A DNA stretch of 12,526 bases from Anaerolineae bacterium. Lineage in GTDB: Bacteria; Chloroflexota; Anaerolineae; Aggregatilineales; Aggregatilineaceae. A program made the translations under genes and the position numbers. Of the stretch, positions 6,450 through 12,526 are shown piece after piece. A model generated the notes under the pieces. That model made no database searches, was not told where the DNA came from, and saw nothing but the letters and a program-made list of their open reading frames with translations. Every line of letters starts with the position of its first letter. Position 1 is the stretch's first letter. The stretch covers positions 1-12,526 of the forward strand of contig JAFGJA010000464.1 in the NCBI GenBank assembly GCA_016929355.1. The letters are read 5' to 3'.

Positions 6450-8345
6450 ATGCCTGATCAACACGGTTATTTATTGCCCGGTGAGCGGCAAATCTTGCTG
6501 CAACAGTATGCGCCGGTCTTGGTCCTGTTTCCCGAAGACCCCGCTAAAGCCCCGTATCCCGATGAAGGGGATGCGATTTATACGGTGCGGGGCACGTACC
6601 ATCCCCGCGCGGCTGAATTTTTCCTCGCACATGGCAAAATTTGCTATAAACGGAGTTTTACCGCGCAGACAAGCGCGCGTTCGTATCAAGACGAAATTGC
6701 TGATGTGCAACAATCTATCACTGACAGCGACATCACGCAGATCGTAAACAATCCAAATGCGGAGTATCACCATGATCCGTATTTTACAGGATTGACCGGC
6801 GATGATCTGCGAGCGGCTATTCGGCGGCGCTTGGTGCAAATCCGGCTTAGTGAACGGATTCGCGGTTTTGACCGGCCCTTGCCGCACGACAAGAATATTG
6901 ACCAGTGGCGACAGTATTTTAAATTTTTAGCTCATGATGATCCTTTGGTAAAGCGTTCAGTTGTATATGGACGCTTAGTGCAGGGACGCGCGCCGCTCAA
7001 TGACAGTTTGGCGGCGACGGAAAAATTGCTGAAACAGGGGCCAGTGGTTGGTCCTTATGATGTCGAATGCACCCGCATCGCGCTGCAATACTGGTCGCAA
7101 TACGTGTATGACGATTGGGCGAACCGGCATGAGGGCGATTGGGAGAGTATCACGCTGCTGGTCGAATTGAGCAACGATGCAATCCGGCAAAACCGCGAAC
7201 TCGACGCGGCGGACCTGCTGCGAGATATTCAGGTACTTGACGTCGGTTATGCGGCCCATGAGGATGGGTTTCGCCGGCTGTGGCGCGATGTGCAAAAAAC
7301 AGCCGGCGACGAACGCCCGCTTGTGTATGTGGGGCGGGGATCACAGGCGTCCTATTTTGCCTGGCAGCCCAATGGTTATCCCGCCTCGGCGCGCGTGAGT
7401 CAGATCGAACAGTTGTTGTTATTGCCCGGCAAAATTTTCGGTGCACGGCGCTTTTTGGGGCGGCGGTGGGATACGCGCTATGCCGCGCACTTTACCAGTC
7501 GTGATCCGAAAACGGTGGATTGGGTGGCGGTTGATCCCGATCCAACAGATCGCGTTGATCCGTCGCTGAATCTGGTTGAGCAGATGGTCCCGCCTGCCTG
7601 TCGTGGGGTGCGGCGCGTGCCGGACTTTGGACCGGCGGCGGGCCAGGATGACGCCACGTATCATCTCGAAACAGATGATCTGTTTTGGCTGGAAATGGTG
7701 CAAGAATACGGTATGCAGTGGGGGGAAGATACTGCGCTGCCCGGCGGAAAAGGTCCGGGTGGTATCAGCCGTGCGGAGCGGGATAAATCACGCGCGGATA
7801 TTCACCAGTTGGGGTTGCTCGAAACGGCGATTGAACTCACGCTGCAAGCATTGAGTACAATTCGCGTCAAGGAAAGCGATGAGATTCCCGAACTGAATGT
7901 GGCGATGCGGCGCTTGCGGCCCGGTGAATTGCAGCGCCAAAAGTGTTTCCCCAAGCGAATTCAATCCGAAGTTTACACCATGTGGGCGCGCATATTGTAC
8001 AGTCATCCTAAAGCGTGGCAGAACGGTCCCCCACCGCGTTTGAAGTTCAAGTTTCGCCGGATTATCTATTCAGGGATTCGGAGCTTTATTCGCGGTAAAC
8101 CAGAACCGGACCCGTTGCTCAAGCGCAGTGATCCGATCTTCCATCTGAAATCGCTGCTGGCGCAGGTGCGCCGTATCCGGTACGAGATACAACATGAGGG
8201 ATCGAAATGGGATAATCCGTTCGCCTGGGTGCGTTATATCTGCCGCCCGGACGTGTCGTATTACGGCCTCTCGCATGGGACAATGGACCGCGCAGACCTG
8301 CTGCTGCTGCTGGATTGTGTCGATGATGATCTGTCGATGGGATAG
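6450..8345 (+). CDS. Large Vps62-like protein with HEGDWE motif, function unknown
   Basis: This 631-residue protein shows no signal peptide or clear membrane segment. Three features resemble the Vps62-like fold and, more remotely, the NPP1/NLP necrosis-inducing family. These are an N-terminal APVLVLFPEDPAKAPYP segment (about residues 21-37), a central YWSQYVYDDWANRHEGDWES block (HEGDWE at 227-232), and a later strand LVYVGRGSQASYFAW (about 291-305). In NLPs the related GHRHDWE motif binds a metal ion, so His227, Glu228, Asp230 and Glu232 could be ligands here. The C-terminal third (about 430-631) is helical and basic and is unfamiliar to me. GAGGGTGAG lies just before the ATG. It appears to be a single-gene transcript between a terminator and a hairpin repeat. 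The family link is tentative; the gene itself is secure. Confidence 0.8.
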   Translation: MPDQHGYLLPGERQILLQQYAPVLVLFPEDPAKAPYPDEGDAIYTVRGTYHPRAAEFFLAHGKICYKRSFTAQTSARSYQDEIADVQQSITDSDITQIVNNPNAEYHHDPYFTGLTGDDLRAAIRRRLVQIRLSERIRGFDRPLPHDKNIDQWRQYFKFLAHDDPLVKRSVVYGRLVQGRAPLNDSLAATEKLLKQGPVVGPYDVECTRIALQYWSQYVYDDWANRHEGDWESITLLVELSNDAIRQNRELDAADLLRDIQVLDVGYAAHEDGFRRLWRDVQKTAGDERPLVYVGRGSQASYFAWQPNGYPASARVSQIEQLLLLPGKIFGARRFLGRRWDTRYAAHFTSRDPKTVDWVAVDPDPTDRVDPSLNLVEQMVPPACRGVRRVPDFGPAAGQDDATYHLETDDLFWLEMVQEYGMQWGEDTALPGGKGPGGISRAERDKSRADIHQLGLLETAIELTLQALSTIRVKESDEIPELNVAMRRLRPGELQRQKCFPKRIQSEVYTMWARILYSHPKAWQNGPPPRLKFKFRRIIYSGIRSFIRGKPEPDPLLKRSDPIFHLKSLLAQVRRIRYEIQHEGSKWDNPFAWVRYICRPDVSYYGLSHGTMDRADLLLLLDCVDDDLSMG

Positions 8346-8358
8346 GGTGGCGTTATAG

Positions 8359-8470
8359 CGGTCTCACCTCCTAAATCCCCCTCTCCAACCGAGTTAGAGA
8401 AGGGGGACTTGATCGCGTGCCTGACTCCCCCTCTCCATTCCAAATGGAGAGGGGCCGGGGGGTGAGGCCG
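8359..8470. repeat. Compound inverted-repeat element between convergent genes (MITE/REP-like)
   Basis: The left end CGGTCTCACCTCC and right end GGGGGGTGAGGCCG are imperfect inverted repeats. Within them CCCCCTCTCC (8377-8386) also pairs with GGAGAGGGG (8446-8454). Two local hairpins are possible: CCCCCTCTC with GAGAAGGGGG (8377-8406, one bulge), and CCCCTCTCCATT with AATGGAGAGGGG (8428-8454, twelve perfect pairs, loop CCA). The element occupies nearly all the space between the stop codons of convergent genes and could end transcripts from both sides. Such repeats are commonly scattered through genomes, but I see only this copy here. Confidence 0.72.
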
Positions 8471-8520
8471 TTTTGCATGGCGAATAAAATCTTAACTGGA
8501 TAGTTATGGGAGCCGCAGCC

Positions 8521-9138
8521 TTACCCCTTAATGAGTTGAGCGAATTTCTCCGTTGATTGTTCAAGCATTTGCTTGTGCAAGCTGTTGCCATGACTATCCA
8601 TCGTGACCACCACCGGGAAATCTTCCACGCGGATCACCCAGAAGGCTTCCGGCACGCCGAATTCCATTTTATGTACGGTGATCACTTCCTTGACGCTCTC
8701 CGCGATCAAGGTCGCTGCGCCGCCGATGGCGTGCAGATAGACCGCGCCGAAATCCTGGCACGCCTGGAGCGTTTTTGCGCCCATGCCGCCCTTGCCGATC
8801 ACGGCGCGCACGTTGAAGTGTTCGATCACGTCGGCTTGATAGGGTTCCTCGCGGATGCTGGTCGTCGGTCCGGCGGCGACAAATTTCCAGATGCCATCGG
8901 TTTGCTGCACCACCGGGCCGCAGTGATAGATCACGCTTTCCTTGAGCAGCGTTTGCAGCGTTGCGTACATGTCCTGTTCGGCGGCGGGCGGCTGGCCCCC
9001 CGTTTTGACGAAGTTGTCGATCAGGTATTTGTGCGCGGCATCGCGCCCGGTGACGATCACGCCGTTTAAGCTGACCGGATCACCCGCTTTCAACTCGCGG
9101 ATGGCCTCTTCGCTGATCGGAACTGTGAGCTTATGCAT
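8521..9138 (-). CDS. Class I fumarate hydratase (or tartrate dehydratase-like), beta subunit
   Basis: This 205-residue protein is the beta (C-terminal domain) half of a two-subunit [4Fe-4S] hydro-lyase that interconverts fumarate and (S)-malate in the TCA cycle. Recognisable features are LKAGDPVSLNGVIVTGRDAAH near the start, IYHCGPVV, AAGPTTSIRE, GKGGMGAKT, HAIGGAA and VTMDSHGNSL near the end. I chose ATG 9138 over an in-frame ATG at 9156: GGGGAGG precedes it by about nine bases, and MHKL begins the usual domain. The start overlaps the last 8 bp of the alpha gene (9131-9138), implying translational coupling. Length is normal. The related L-tartrate dehydratase cannot be excluded by sequence alone, but fumarase is the likelier role in an isolated alpha-beta pair. 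Confidence 0.9.
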   Translation of the reverse strand: MHKLTVPISEEAIRELKAGDPVSLNGVIVTGRDAAHKYLIDNFVKTGGQPPAAEQDMYATLQTLLKESVIYHCGPVVQQTDGIWKFVAAGPTTSIREEPYQADVIEHFNVRAVIGKGGMGAKTLQACQDFGAVYLHAIGGAATLIAESVKEVITVHKMEFGVPEAFWVIRVEDFPVVVTMDSHGNSLHKQMLEQSTEKFAQLIKG

Positions 9139-10000
9139 AGCTGATTTCCTCCCCATTCACCAGCATGGTGGCGCGGCGATTCGCCCAGCACATATAGGCC
9201 ACCGAGACAAAGTAGGACGCAGGCAGGCGGTGCAATTTGCCCATCTTCACGCCGAGCAGGGTTGTCTTGCCGCCAAAGCCCATCGGCCCGATACCGAGTT
9301 CGTTCCCTTCTTCCAGAATGCGATCTTCCATCGCGCCCATGTCGGGATCGTCGTTGGTGTCATCGAGCGGGCGGAATAACTGCTCCTTACTTTTGATGTA
9401 CGACGAGCCGCGATCCCCGCCAATGGCAATACCGAGGACGCCCGGTGCGCAGCCCAAGCCTTGCGCTTTATTGACCGCATCCAACACCACGCGGCGCACG
9501 CCTTCAAGATCGCGCCCTGCGCCCAATTCAGTATTGGGCAGCTTGTATTGTGTGCTGACATTCTCACAGCCGCCACCTTTGAGGATCAGTTGCACCTTGA
9601 TTCCCTCCTCGTCCCATTCATGAAAATGCATGGTGGGATAGTCGATGCCGGTATTATCGCCACTGTTCTTGCCCGTCAAGCTGTCCACTGCGTTAGGCCG
9701 CAGATACGCTTTTTCGGTGGCAATCGCGCACGCTTTACGAATCTGATCGCTGAGTTTGCGTGTCGATACGCCGAGCGGATAGTAAATTTGAAAGATTGGC
9801 GTGCCGGTATCCTGGCAGATGGGCGTGGATTTTTCGCGCGCCATCTCCACATTTTTGAGGATGGTATCCAGCGCGCCTGCGGCGGCGGAACCGGGGTCTT
9901 CCTTTTCTTTCGCCTCGCGGATCGCTTTTTTCATATCGTCCGGCAGTTGCGTCGCTGCGCGGCGTATGAGTTCGACAAATGCATCAGTTAGGTCGTGCAT
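9131..10000 (-). CDS. Class I fumarate hydratase (or tartrate dehydratase-like), alpha subunit
   Basis: This 289-residue protein is the iron-sulfur-binding alpha half of the two-subunit hydro-lyase. Cysteine-containing motifs are STPICQDTGTPIF (Cys62), KGGGCENVS (Cys145), GLGCAPGVLGIAIGGDRGSS (Cys184) and SVAYMCWANRR (Cys271). Class I enzymes bind a [4Fe-4S] cluster through three cysteines, and Cys62 in ICQDTG is the surest; I cannot decide the other two by eye. GPMGFGGKTTLLGVK near the C-terminus is also characteristic. The ATG at 10000 has AAAGGA five bases upstream; a TTG at 10015 would extend it by five residues but loses this site. It is the promoter-proximal gene of the pair. No clear promoter was found, though TTGTTA and TATAGT lie 18 bp apart very close to the start. 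Confidence 0.92.
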   Translation of the reverse strand: MHDLTDAFVELIRRAATQLPDDMKKAIREAKEKEDPGSAAAGALDTILKNVEMAREKSTPICQDTGTPIFQIYYPLGVSTRKLSDQIRKACAIATEKAYLRPNAVDSLTGKNSGDNTGIDYPTMHFHEWDEEGIKVQLILKGGGCENVSTQYKLPNTELGAGRDLEGVRRVVLDAVNKAQGLGCAPGVLGIAIGGDRGSSYIKSKEQLFRPLDDTNDDPDMGAMEDRILEEGNELGIGPMGFGGKTTLLGVKMGKLHRLPASYFVSVAYMCWANRRATMLVNGEEISYA

Positions 10001-10089
10001 AGGATTCCTTTCCAACTATAAGTCTCTACTAAAAATAGTAACAAAAATCGTACTTATGGAGAAAATATGTAGATTTGGCATGATCTCAC

Positions 10090-10142
10090 GTAGGGGCGAA
10101 CCAATGTGTTCGCCCTGGGCCGACACACTGGTCGGCCTCTAC
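10090..10142. repeat. GTAG...CTAC double-hairpin repeat, intact copy
   Basis: This 53-bp unit reads as a cruciform. GTAG pairs with the terminal CTAC. Inside, GGGCGAAC and GTTCGCCC (loop CAATGT) form one perfect 8-bp stem, and GGCCGAC and GTCGGCC (loop ACACTG) form a perfect 7-bp stem. It lies in the gap of about 370 bp between the fumarase and esterase remnants, which holds no convincing intact gene. A decayed relative lies at 10279-10347. REP-like or insertion-prone repeats of this form are typical intergenic elements. Confidence 0.78.
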
Positions 10143-10278
10143 ATGGGTCCACTTTTAATTGTTTTCTCCATTATTCGGCATAAGCGACGGTCAAATGCTC
10201 ATACTCTATATTATGGCACAGATCGTTGTGCGGGGGATAGGAGACATGTCCCTGAGGGTGCAATTCCGAAAAGTTCAT

Positions 10279-10347
10279 GTAGGGGAGTATCAATGTGTAC
10301 TCCCGGTTGTGTGATTGCATTGGGCGAACGCGCTGGTCTATCCCTAC
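10279..10347. repeat. GTAG...CTAC double-hairpin repeat, second partly decayed copy
   Basis: The same plan appears over 69 bp: outer GTAG and CTAC, and a first stem GGGAGTA with TACTCCC around a loop again containing CAATGTG. The stem bases differ from those of the copy at 10090 but pairing is kept. The second stem region (GGGCGAAC, GCGCTG, GTCTATCCC) no longer pairs well and is preceded by 17 extra bases. It abuts the broken end of the esterase pseudogene. Confidence 0.65.
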
Positions 10348-10369
10348 AAAAAATCCGTGAACACACTTG

Positions 10370-10757
10370 CAATGGGGACCAGAGTTGTGCCAGATCGTCC
10401 TCGGATATGCCCTGGGTGAAGCCGTCATCGGGGCGCAGTATGAGCGGGGTGACGTATGGATGAGAGACACCAAAGACCACATAACCATAACTGGCGAGTT
10501 CTTCCGCGATCAGGCTGTAATTATGCCGGATACCAGACATCGATCATCAATTCGCGCACATCGTTTTGCTCTGCCGTATGAATTTCAGCGCGCGCCTCAT
10601 CAATCCAATAAAATAATGTGCGCCCCACCGGATACGGGCCAGATGGTGCACGGAACATGATCATTTCATCGCCGGTTTTTTGGGCCTGGGTGGGGGGAAC
10701 ATAACCCCACAGCAAAAGGACGACCAAGCCTAAACATATCGTTTTGTAGACAGACAT
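10370..10757 (-). pseudogene. Remnant of a secreted PAF-acetylhydrolase-like esterase
   Basis: The minus strand begins with a signal peptide (MSVYKTICLGLVVLLLW, then PPTQAQ), followed by APSGPYPVGR, FYWIDEAR and ELMIDVWYPA. This is the N-terminus typical of PAF-acetylhydrolase/dienelactone-hydrolase-like esterases. It stops with TAA at 10521, directly after WYPA. Across an overlapping region, another frame continues as RHNYSLIAEELASYGYVVFG, then VSHPYVTP, a later part of the same family. The intervening residues that normally separate these blocks are missing, so an internal deletion caused a frameshift. The second frame loses similarity near 10370 and runs into the repeat at 10279-10347, so the GHSxGG nucleophile region and C-terminus are gone. 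A ribosome site (AAGGGA) and a TATAAT still stand upstream. Inactive as an esterase, with high likelihood. Confidence 0.75.
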
Positions 10758-10794
10758 TCGCTTATCCCTTAATATGATGGTGTTTACATATTGG

Positions 10795-10800
10795 ATTATA
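10795..10800 (-). promoter_or_regulatory. Residual -10 box upstream of the esterase pseudogene
   Basis: On the minus strand a perfect TATAAT lies about 38 bases before the pseudogene ATG at 10757, followed by AAGGGA before the start. No good -35 box was seen. It probably marks the old promoter of the broken gene. Confidence 0.35.
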
Positions 10801-10945
10801 CGCAGTTACGCGGGCCAAACGCGCGGTTGGTTGGCGGTTGCCTGACAATGCGCTGAATCAGGTGGACGTTAACCCCGGCATTGGCTATTATCTGGCCCGG
10901 CAAGATGGACTTTCGCAGCAATGGAGTGTGGTCGTGTTTAATGAC

Positions 10946-11800
10946 ATGCGCGTATCAGTGGTGATGCCGGCCTATAACGAGGCGGCGGTGATCGATGCGA
11001 TTCTCGAACAGGTGCAGCAGCAACCGCTTGTAGACGAGATTATCGTCGTGGATGATGGCTCATCCGATCAAACGGTTGAACGGGTCGCGGCACACTCCAA
11101 TATCCGGTTGGTGCAGCATCCCTACAATATCGGCAATGGGGCGGCGGTGAAGTCCGGTATTCGCGCGGCGACGGGCGATATTATCCTGCTGATGGATTGT
11201 GACGGGCAGCATCCCCCGGCGGAAATTCCTAATATTTTGAAAGACATGGATCGCTACGATATGGTGGTCGGCGCGCGCAGCGCAGGCACGGAGTCACAAT
11301 TTTATCGTGATATGGGAAATTGGGTCTTTAATACGTATGCATCATATATTGTGGGCTATCCGGTCCCTGATCTGACCTCCGGTTTTCGGGCGATTCGGGC
11401 GAATGTGGCGCGCAGTTTTGTCTATTTGTTGCCTAATGGTTTTTCCTATCCGACCACGCTCACCATTGCGCTGTTCCGGGCGGGTTATGCGGTCAAGTAT
11501 CACCCATTTGCCTCGCCCGCGCGGATCGGTAAAAGCAAAGTCCGCCCCCTGAAGGACGGACTGCGGTTTTTGATGACGCTTACGCGGCTGGCGACCTTGT
11601 TTGTGCCGCTCAAGATTTTTCTGCCGATCAGCCTGATTTTTTTGCTCACCGGTGGATCGTATACGATTGGTAAGTTAGCCCTCGATCACCGGTTTAGCGG
11701 ATTCGGCGGACTCATTTTTAGCGTGGGGGTGTTCATCTTCATGTTGGGTCTGGTGTCCGAACAGATCGCGTTGCTCCGCTATATCAATAGTGATCGTTGA
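10946..11800 (+). CDS. Family 2 glycosyltransferase, DPM1-like, with two C-terminal membrane helices
   Basis: This 284-residue GT-A enzyme would move a sugar from a nucleotide sugar to a lipid carrier or similar acceptor at the cytoplasmic membrane. It opens MRVSVVMPAYNEA, then has VVDDGSSD (residues 34-41), NIGNGAAVKSGI, the metal-binding DCD (84-86, followed by GQHPP), and PDLTSGFRA, a hallmark of dolichyl-phosphate mannose synthase-like enzymes. Two hydrophobic helices near residues 213-240 and 252-277 anchor it. I chose ATG 10946, where the fold begins. The frame stays open upstream, with GTG (10862, 10928) and TTG (10838) alternatives, and no start has a strong ribosome site, so up to 36 more residues are possible. 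The sugar and acceptor cannot be told from sequence. Confidence 0.88.
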   Translation: MRVSVVMPAYNEAAVIDAILEQVQQQPLVDEIIVVDDGSSDQTVERVAAHSNIRLVQHPYNIGNGAAVKSGIRAATGDIILLMDCDGQHPPAEIPNILKDMDRYDMVVGARSAGTESQFYRDMGNWVFNTYASYIVGYPVPDLTSGFRAIRANVARSFVYLLPNGFSYPTTLTIALFRAGYAVKYHPFASPARIGKSKVRPLKDGLRFLMTLTRLATLFVPLKIFLPISLIFLLTGGSYTIGKLALDHRFSGFGGLIFSVGVFIFMLGLVSEQIALLRYINSDR

Positions 11801-11858
11801 GAATCTCAGCTATACCTCTTCACTATCCAAAGGAAAGATTTTTTGAGGGAAGATCGAT

Positions 11859-12377
11859 ATGCACACAGAGCCTAAATTATGTGAGAAATGCCATAGTCAC
11901 GAGGGAAAACCAGTTCAGCTTTTTTACCAAGAGTCACATCGCTATGGTGATGTATGGATTGGGGCTGAGATACATAATGATTACCGGACCTATGGAGAAG
12001 TGAAGTCAACAACAATATATATTTGTGATGAATGTGTGGCTAAAAACAAACATTTCGCAATAAATAATAGAAATATATCGGAGCTTCTTCCGCTTTCGTA
12101 TTGGACAGATATGTTGTCGATAGTATTCCTACTTTCGGGCGTTATTGTTCTTTTGGCATCGACACTGTTTTTTTGGGGGGCTGGATTTATTATCTTAGGC
12201 GTGGTTGTTTTGTATTTATCCAGAAAATTTGTAAAACGACCGGATAAATCCAGATTCGAATTGCGTTTTGATGAGCAATACGAAGTCAGGAAGATATTAG
12301 CGCAACAGGTTAAAAATGGTGAACTCGATCCTAAAGGAAATAAGGGGTATCGATTTTATGATAAAAAACCTGAATAG
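11859..12377 (+). CDS. Small zinc-ribbon-like protein with two membrane helices, unknown function
   Basis: The product has 172 residues. CEKC near the N-terminus (residues 8-11) and CDEC (about 56-59) form two CxxC knuckles, as in a zinc ribbon. Two adjacent hydrophobic helices follow (about 85-105 and 107-123) with only a very short turn, as in a membrane hairpin, and then a charged C-terminal tail (from about RKFVKRPDKS). The ATG at 11859 is preceded by GAGGGAAG about seven bases upstream. The gene is visibly richer in A and T than its neighbours, with AT-ending codons, which suggests recent acquisition. It starts 58 bp after the glycosyltransferase and may share its transcript. I do not recognise the family. 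Confidence 0.72.
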   Translation: MHTEPKLCEKCHSHEGKPVQLFYQESHRYGDVWIGAEIHNDYRTYGEVKSTTIYICDECVAKNKHFAINNRNISELLPLSYWTDMLSIVFLLSGVIVLLASTLFFWGAGFIILGVVVLYLSRKFVKRPDKSRFELRFDEQYEVRKILAQQVKNGELDPKGNKGYRFYDKKPE

Positions 12378-12414
12378 GAGAATCTAGTGCCATTGCTTTT
12401 TCGCCCCACAATCA

Positions 12415-12450
12415 CTAGCCGCACACCCCCTAGTGTGACTGTGCGGCTAG
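12415..12450. repeat. 11-bp perfect inverted repeat downstream of the zinc-ribbon gene
   Basis: CTAGCCGCACA (12415-12425) pairs perfectly with TGTGCGGCTAG (12440-12450) around a 14-base loop. No T-run follows on either strand, so it is a weak candidate for an intrinsic terminator and could instead be a binding site or repeat end. CACTAG and CTAGTG inside it (12413-12418, 12430-12435) allow an alternative pairing. Confidence 0.55.
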
Positions 12451-12495
12451 CAGTGTCATCTGAATGTTGAGTGTGATATTTCGTTATGCGTTCTG

Positions 12496-12526
12496 TTACT
12501 CGCTCCGCGCGAGAAACTCATCCACC
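12496..12526 (-). CDS. Possible C-terminal end of a gene entering from the right
   Basis: Read from the right edge on the minus strand, one frame gives VDEFLARSE then TAA at 12498-12496. It looks like an ordinary protein C-terminus, but nine residues cannot establish a gene. Confidence 0.25.
   Translation of the reverse strand, partial: VDEFLARSE

Noticed and set aside
8557..9069. Long plus-strand frame opposite the fumarase beta gene, rich in His and Asp
   Set aside because: It is the antisense shadow of a clearly recognised conserved gene and shows no ribosome site or family motif.
10171..10488. 105-residue minus-strand frame in the repeat region
   Set aside because: Much of it is translation of the esterase remnant in the wrong frame and of the hairpin repeat; only its last 35 or so codons could be a gene scrap, mentioned under the pseudogene finding.
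11797..12003. 68-residue plus-strand frame overlapping the zinc-ribbon gene
   Set aside because: It overlaps the start of the better supported gene in another frame, has no convincing ribosome site and no recognisable features.

Overview
The window looks like a piece of a Chloroflexota (probably Anaerolineae-type) genome. It is moderately GC-rich, carries an SGNH hydrolase preceded by a bacterial SH3 domain of a kind I associate with that phylum, a two-subunit class I fumarase, and intergenic GTAG...CTAC and CCCCTCTCC hairpin repeats. This assignment rests on recognition, not on a search.

Left third (1-4603): a replication and partition module. On the minus strand, in apparent operon order, lie an ExeA/TniB-type AAA+ ATPase (1921-1028), a small protein with an AT-hook and two ribbon-helix-helix-like segments (978-427), and a ParA-family ATPase cut by the window edge (305-1). 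Divergent from them is a 785-residue protein (2246-4603) with two tandem, mutually similar winged-helix-like domains, a low-complexity linker and a C-terminal segment resembling DnaA domain I. The stretch of DNA that encodes the linker holds six copies of a direct repeat (GGGTCTGCCACA, six variable bases, CACA). The first five start exactly 34 bp apart and the last starts 23 bp on. Since 34 is not a multiple of three, the repeats are read in all three frames, so they are conserved as DNA. They are followed at once by a perfect 14-bp palindrome and an A-rich tract. This is the layout of an iteron origin inside its own initiator gene, as in lambda O, and is the most interesting signal in the window. 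The module could be the replication region of a plasmid or secondary chromosome, or of an element integrated beside ordinary genes.

Middle (4604-8520): a secreted SH3 plus SGNH-hydrolase-like protein with an unusual Cys in place of the usual catalytic Ser, a small cupin, a strong Rho-independent terminator, and a 631-residue protein with a Vps62-like HEGDWE motif. A compound hairpin repeat separates it from the convergent fumarase genes.

Right part (8521-12526): class I fumarase alpha and beta subunits on the minus strand, overlapping by 8 bp. They are followed by a repeat-rich stretch with two GTAG...CTAC double-hairpin elements and a decayed PAF-acetylhydrolase-like esterase gene. Then come a DPM1-like membrane-anchored family 2 glycosyltransferase, an AT-rich gene for a small zinc-ribbon and two-helix membrane protein, and an inverted repeat. 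A possible C-terminal scrap of another minus-strand gene lies at the right edge. No tRNA, rRNA, CRISPR array, transposase or integrase was seen.
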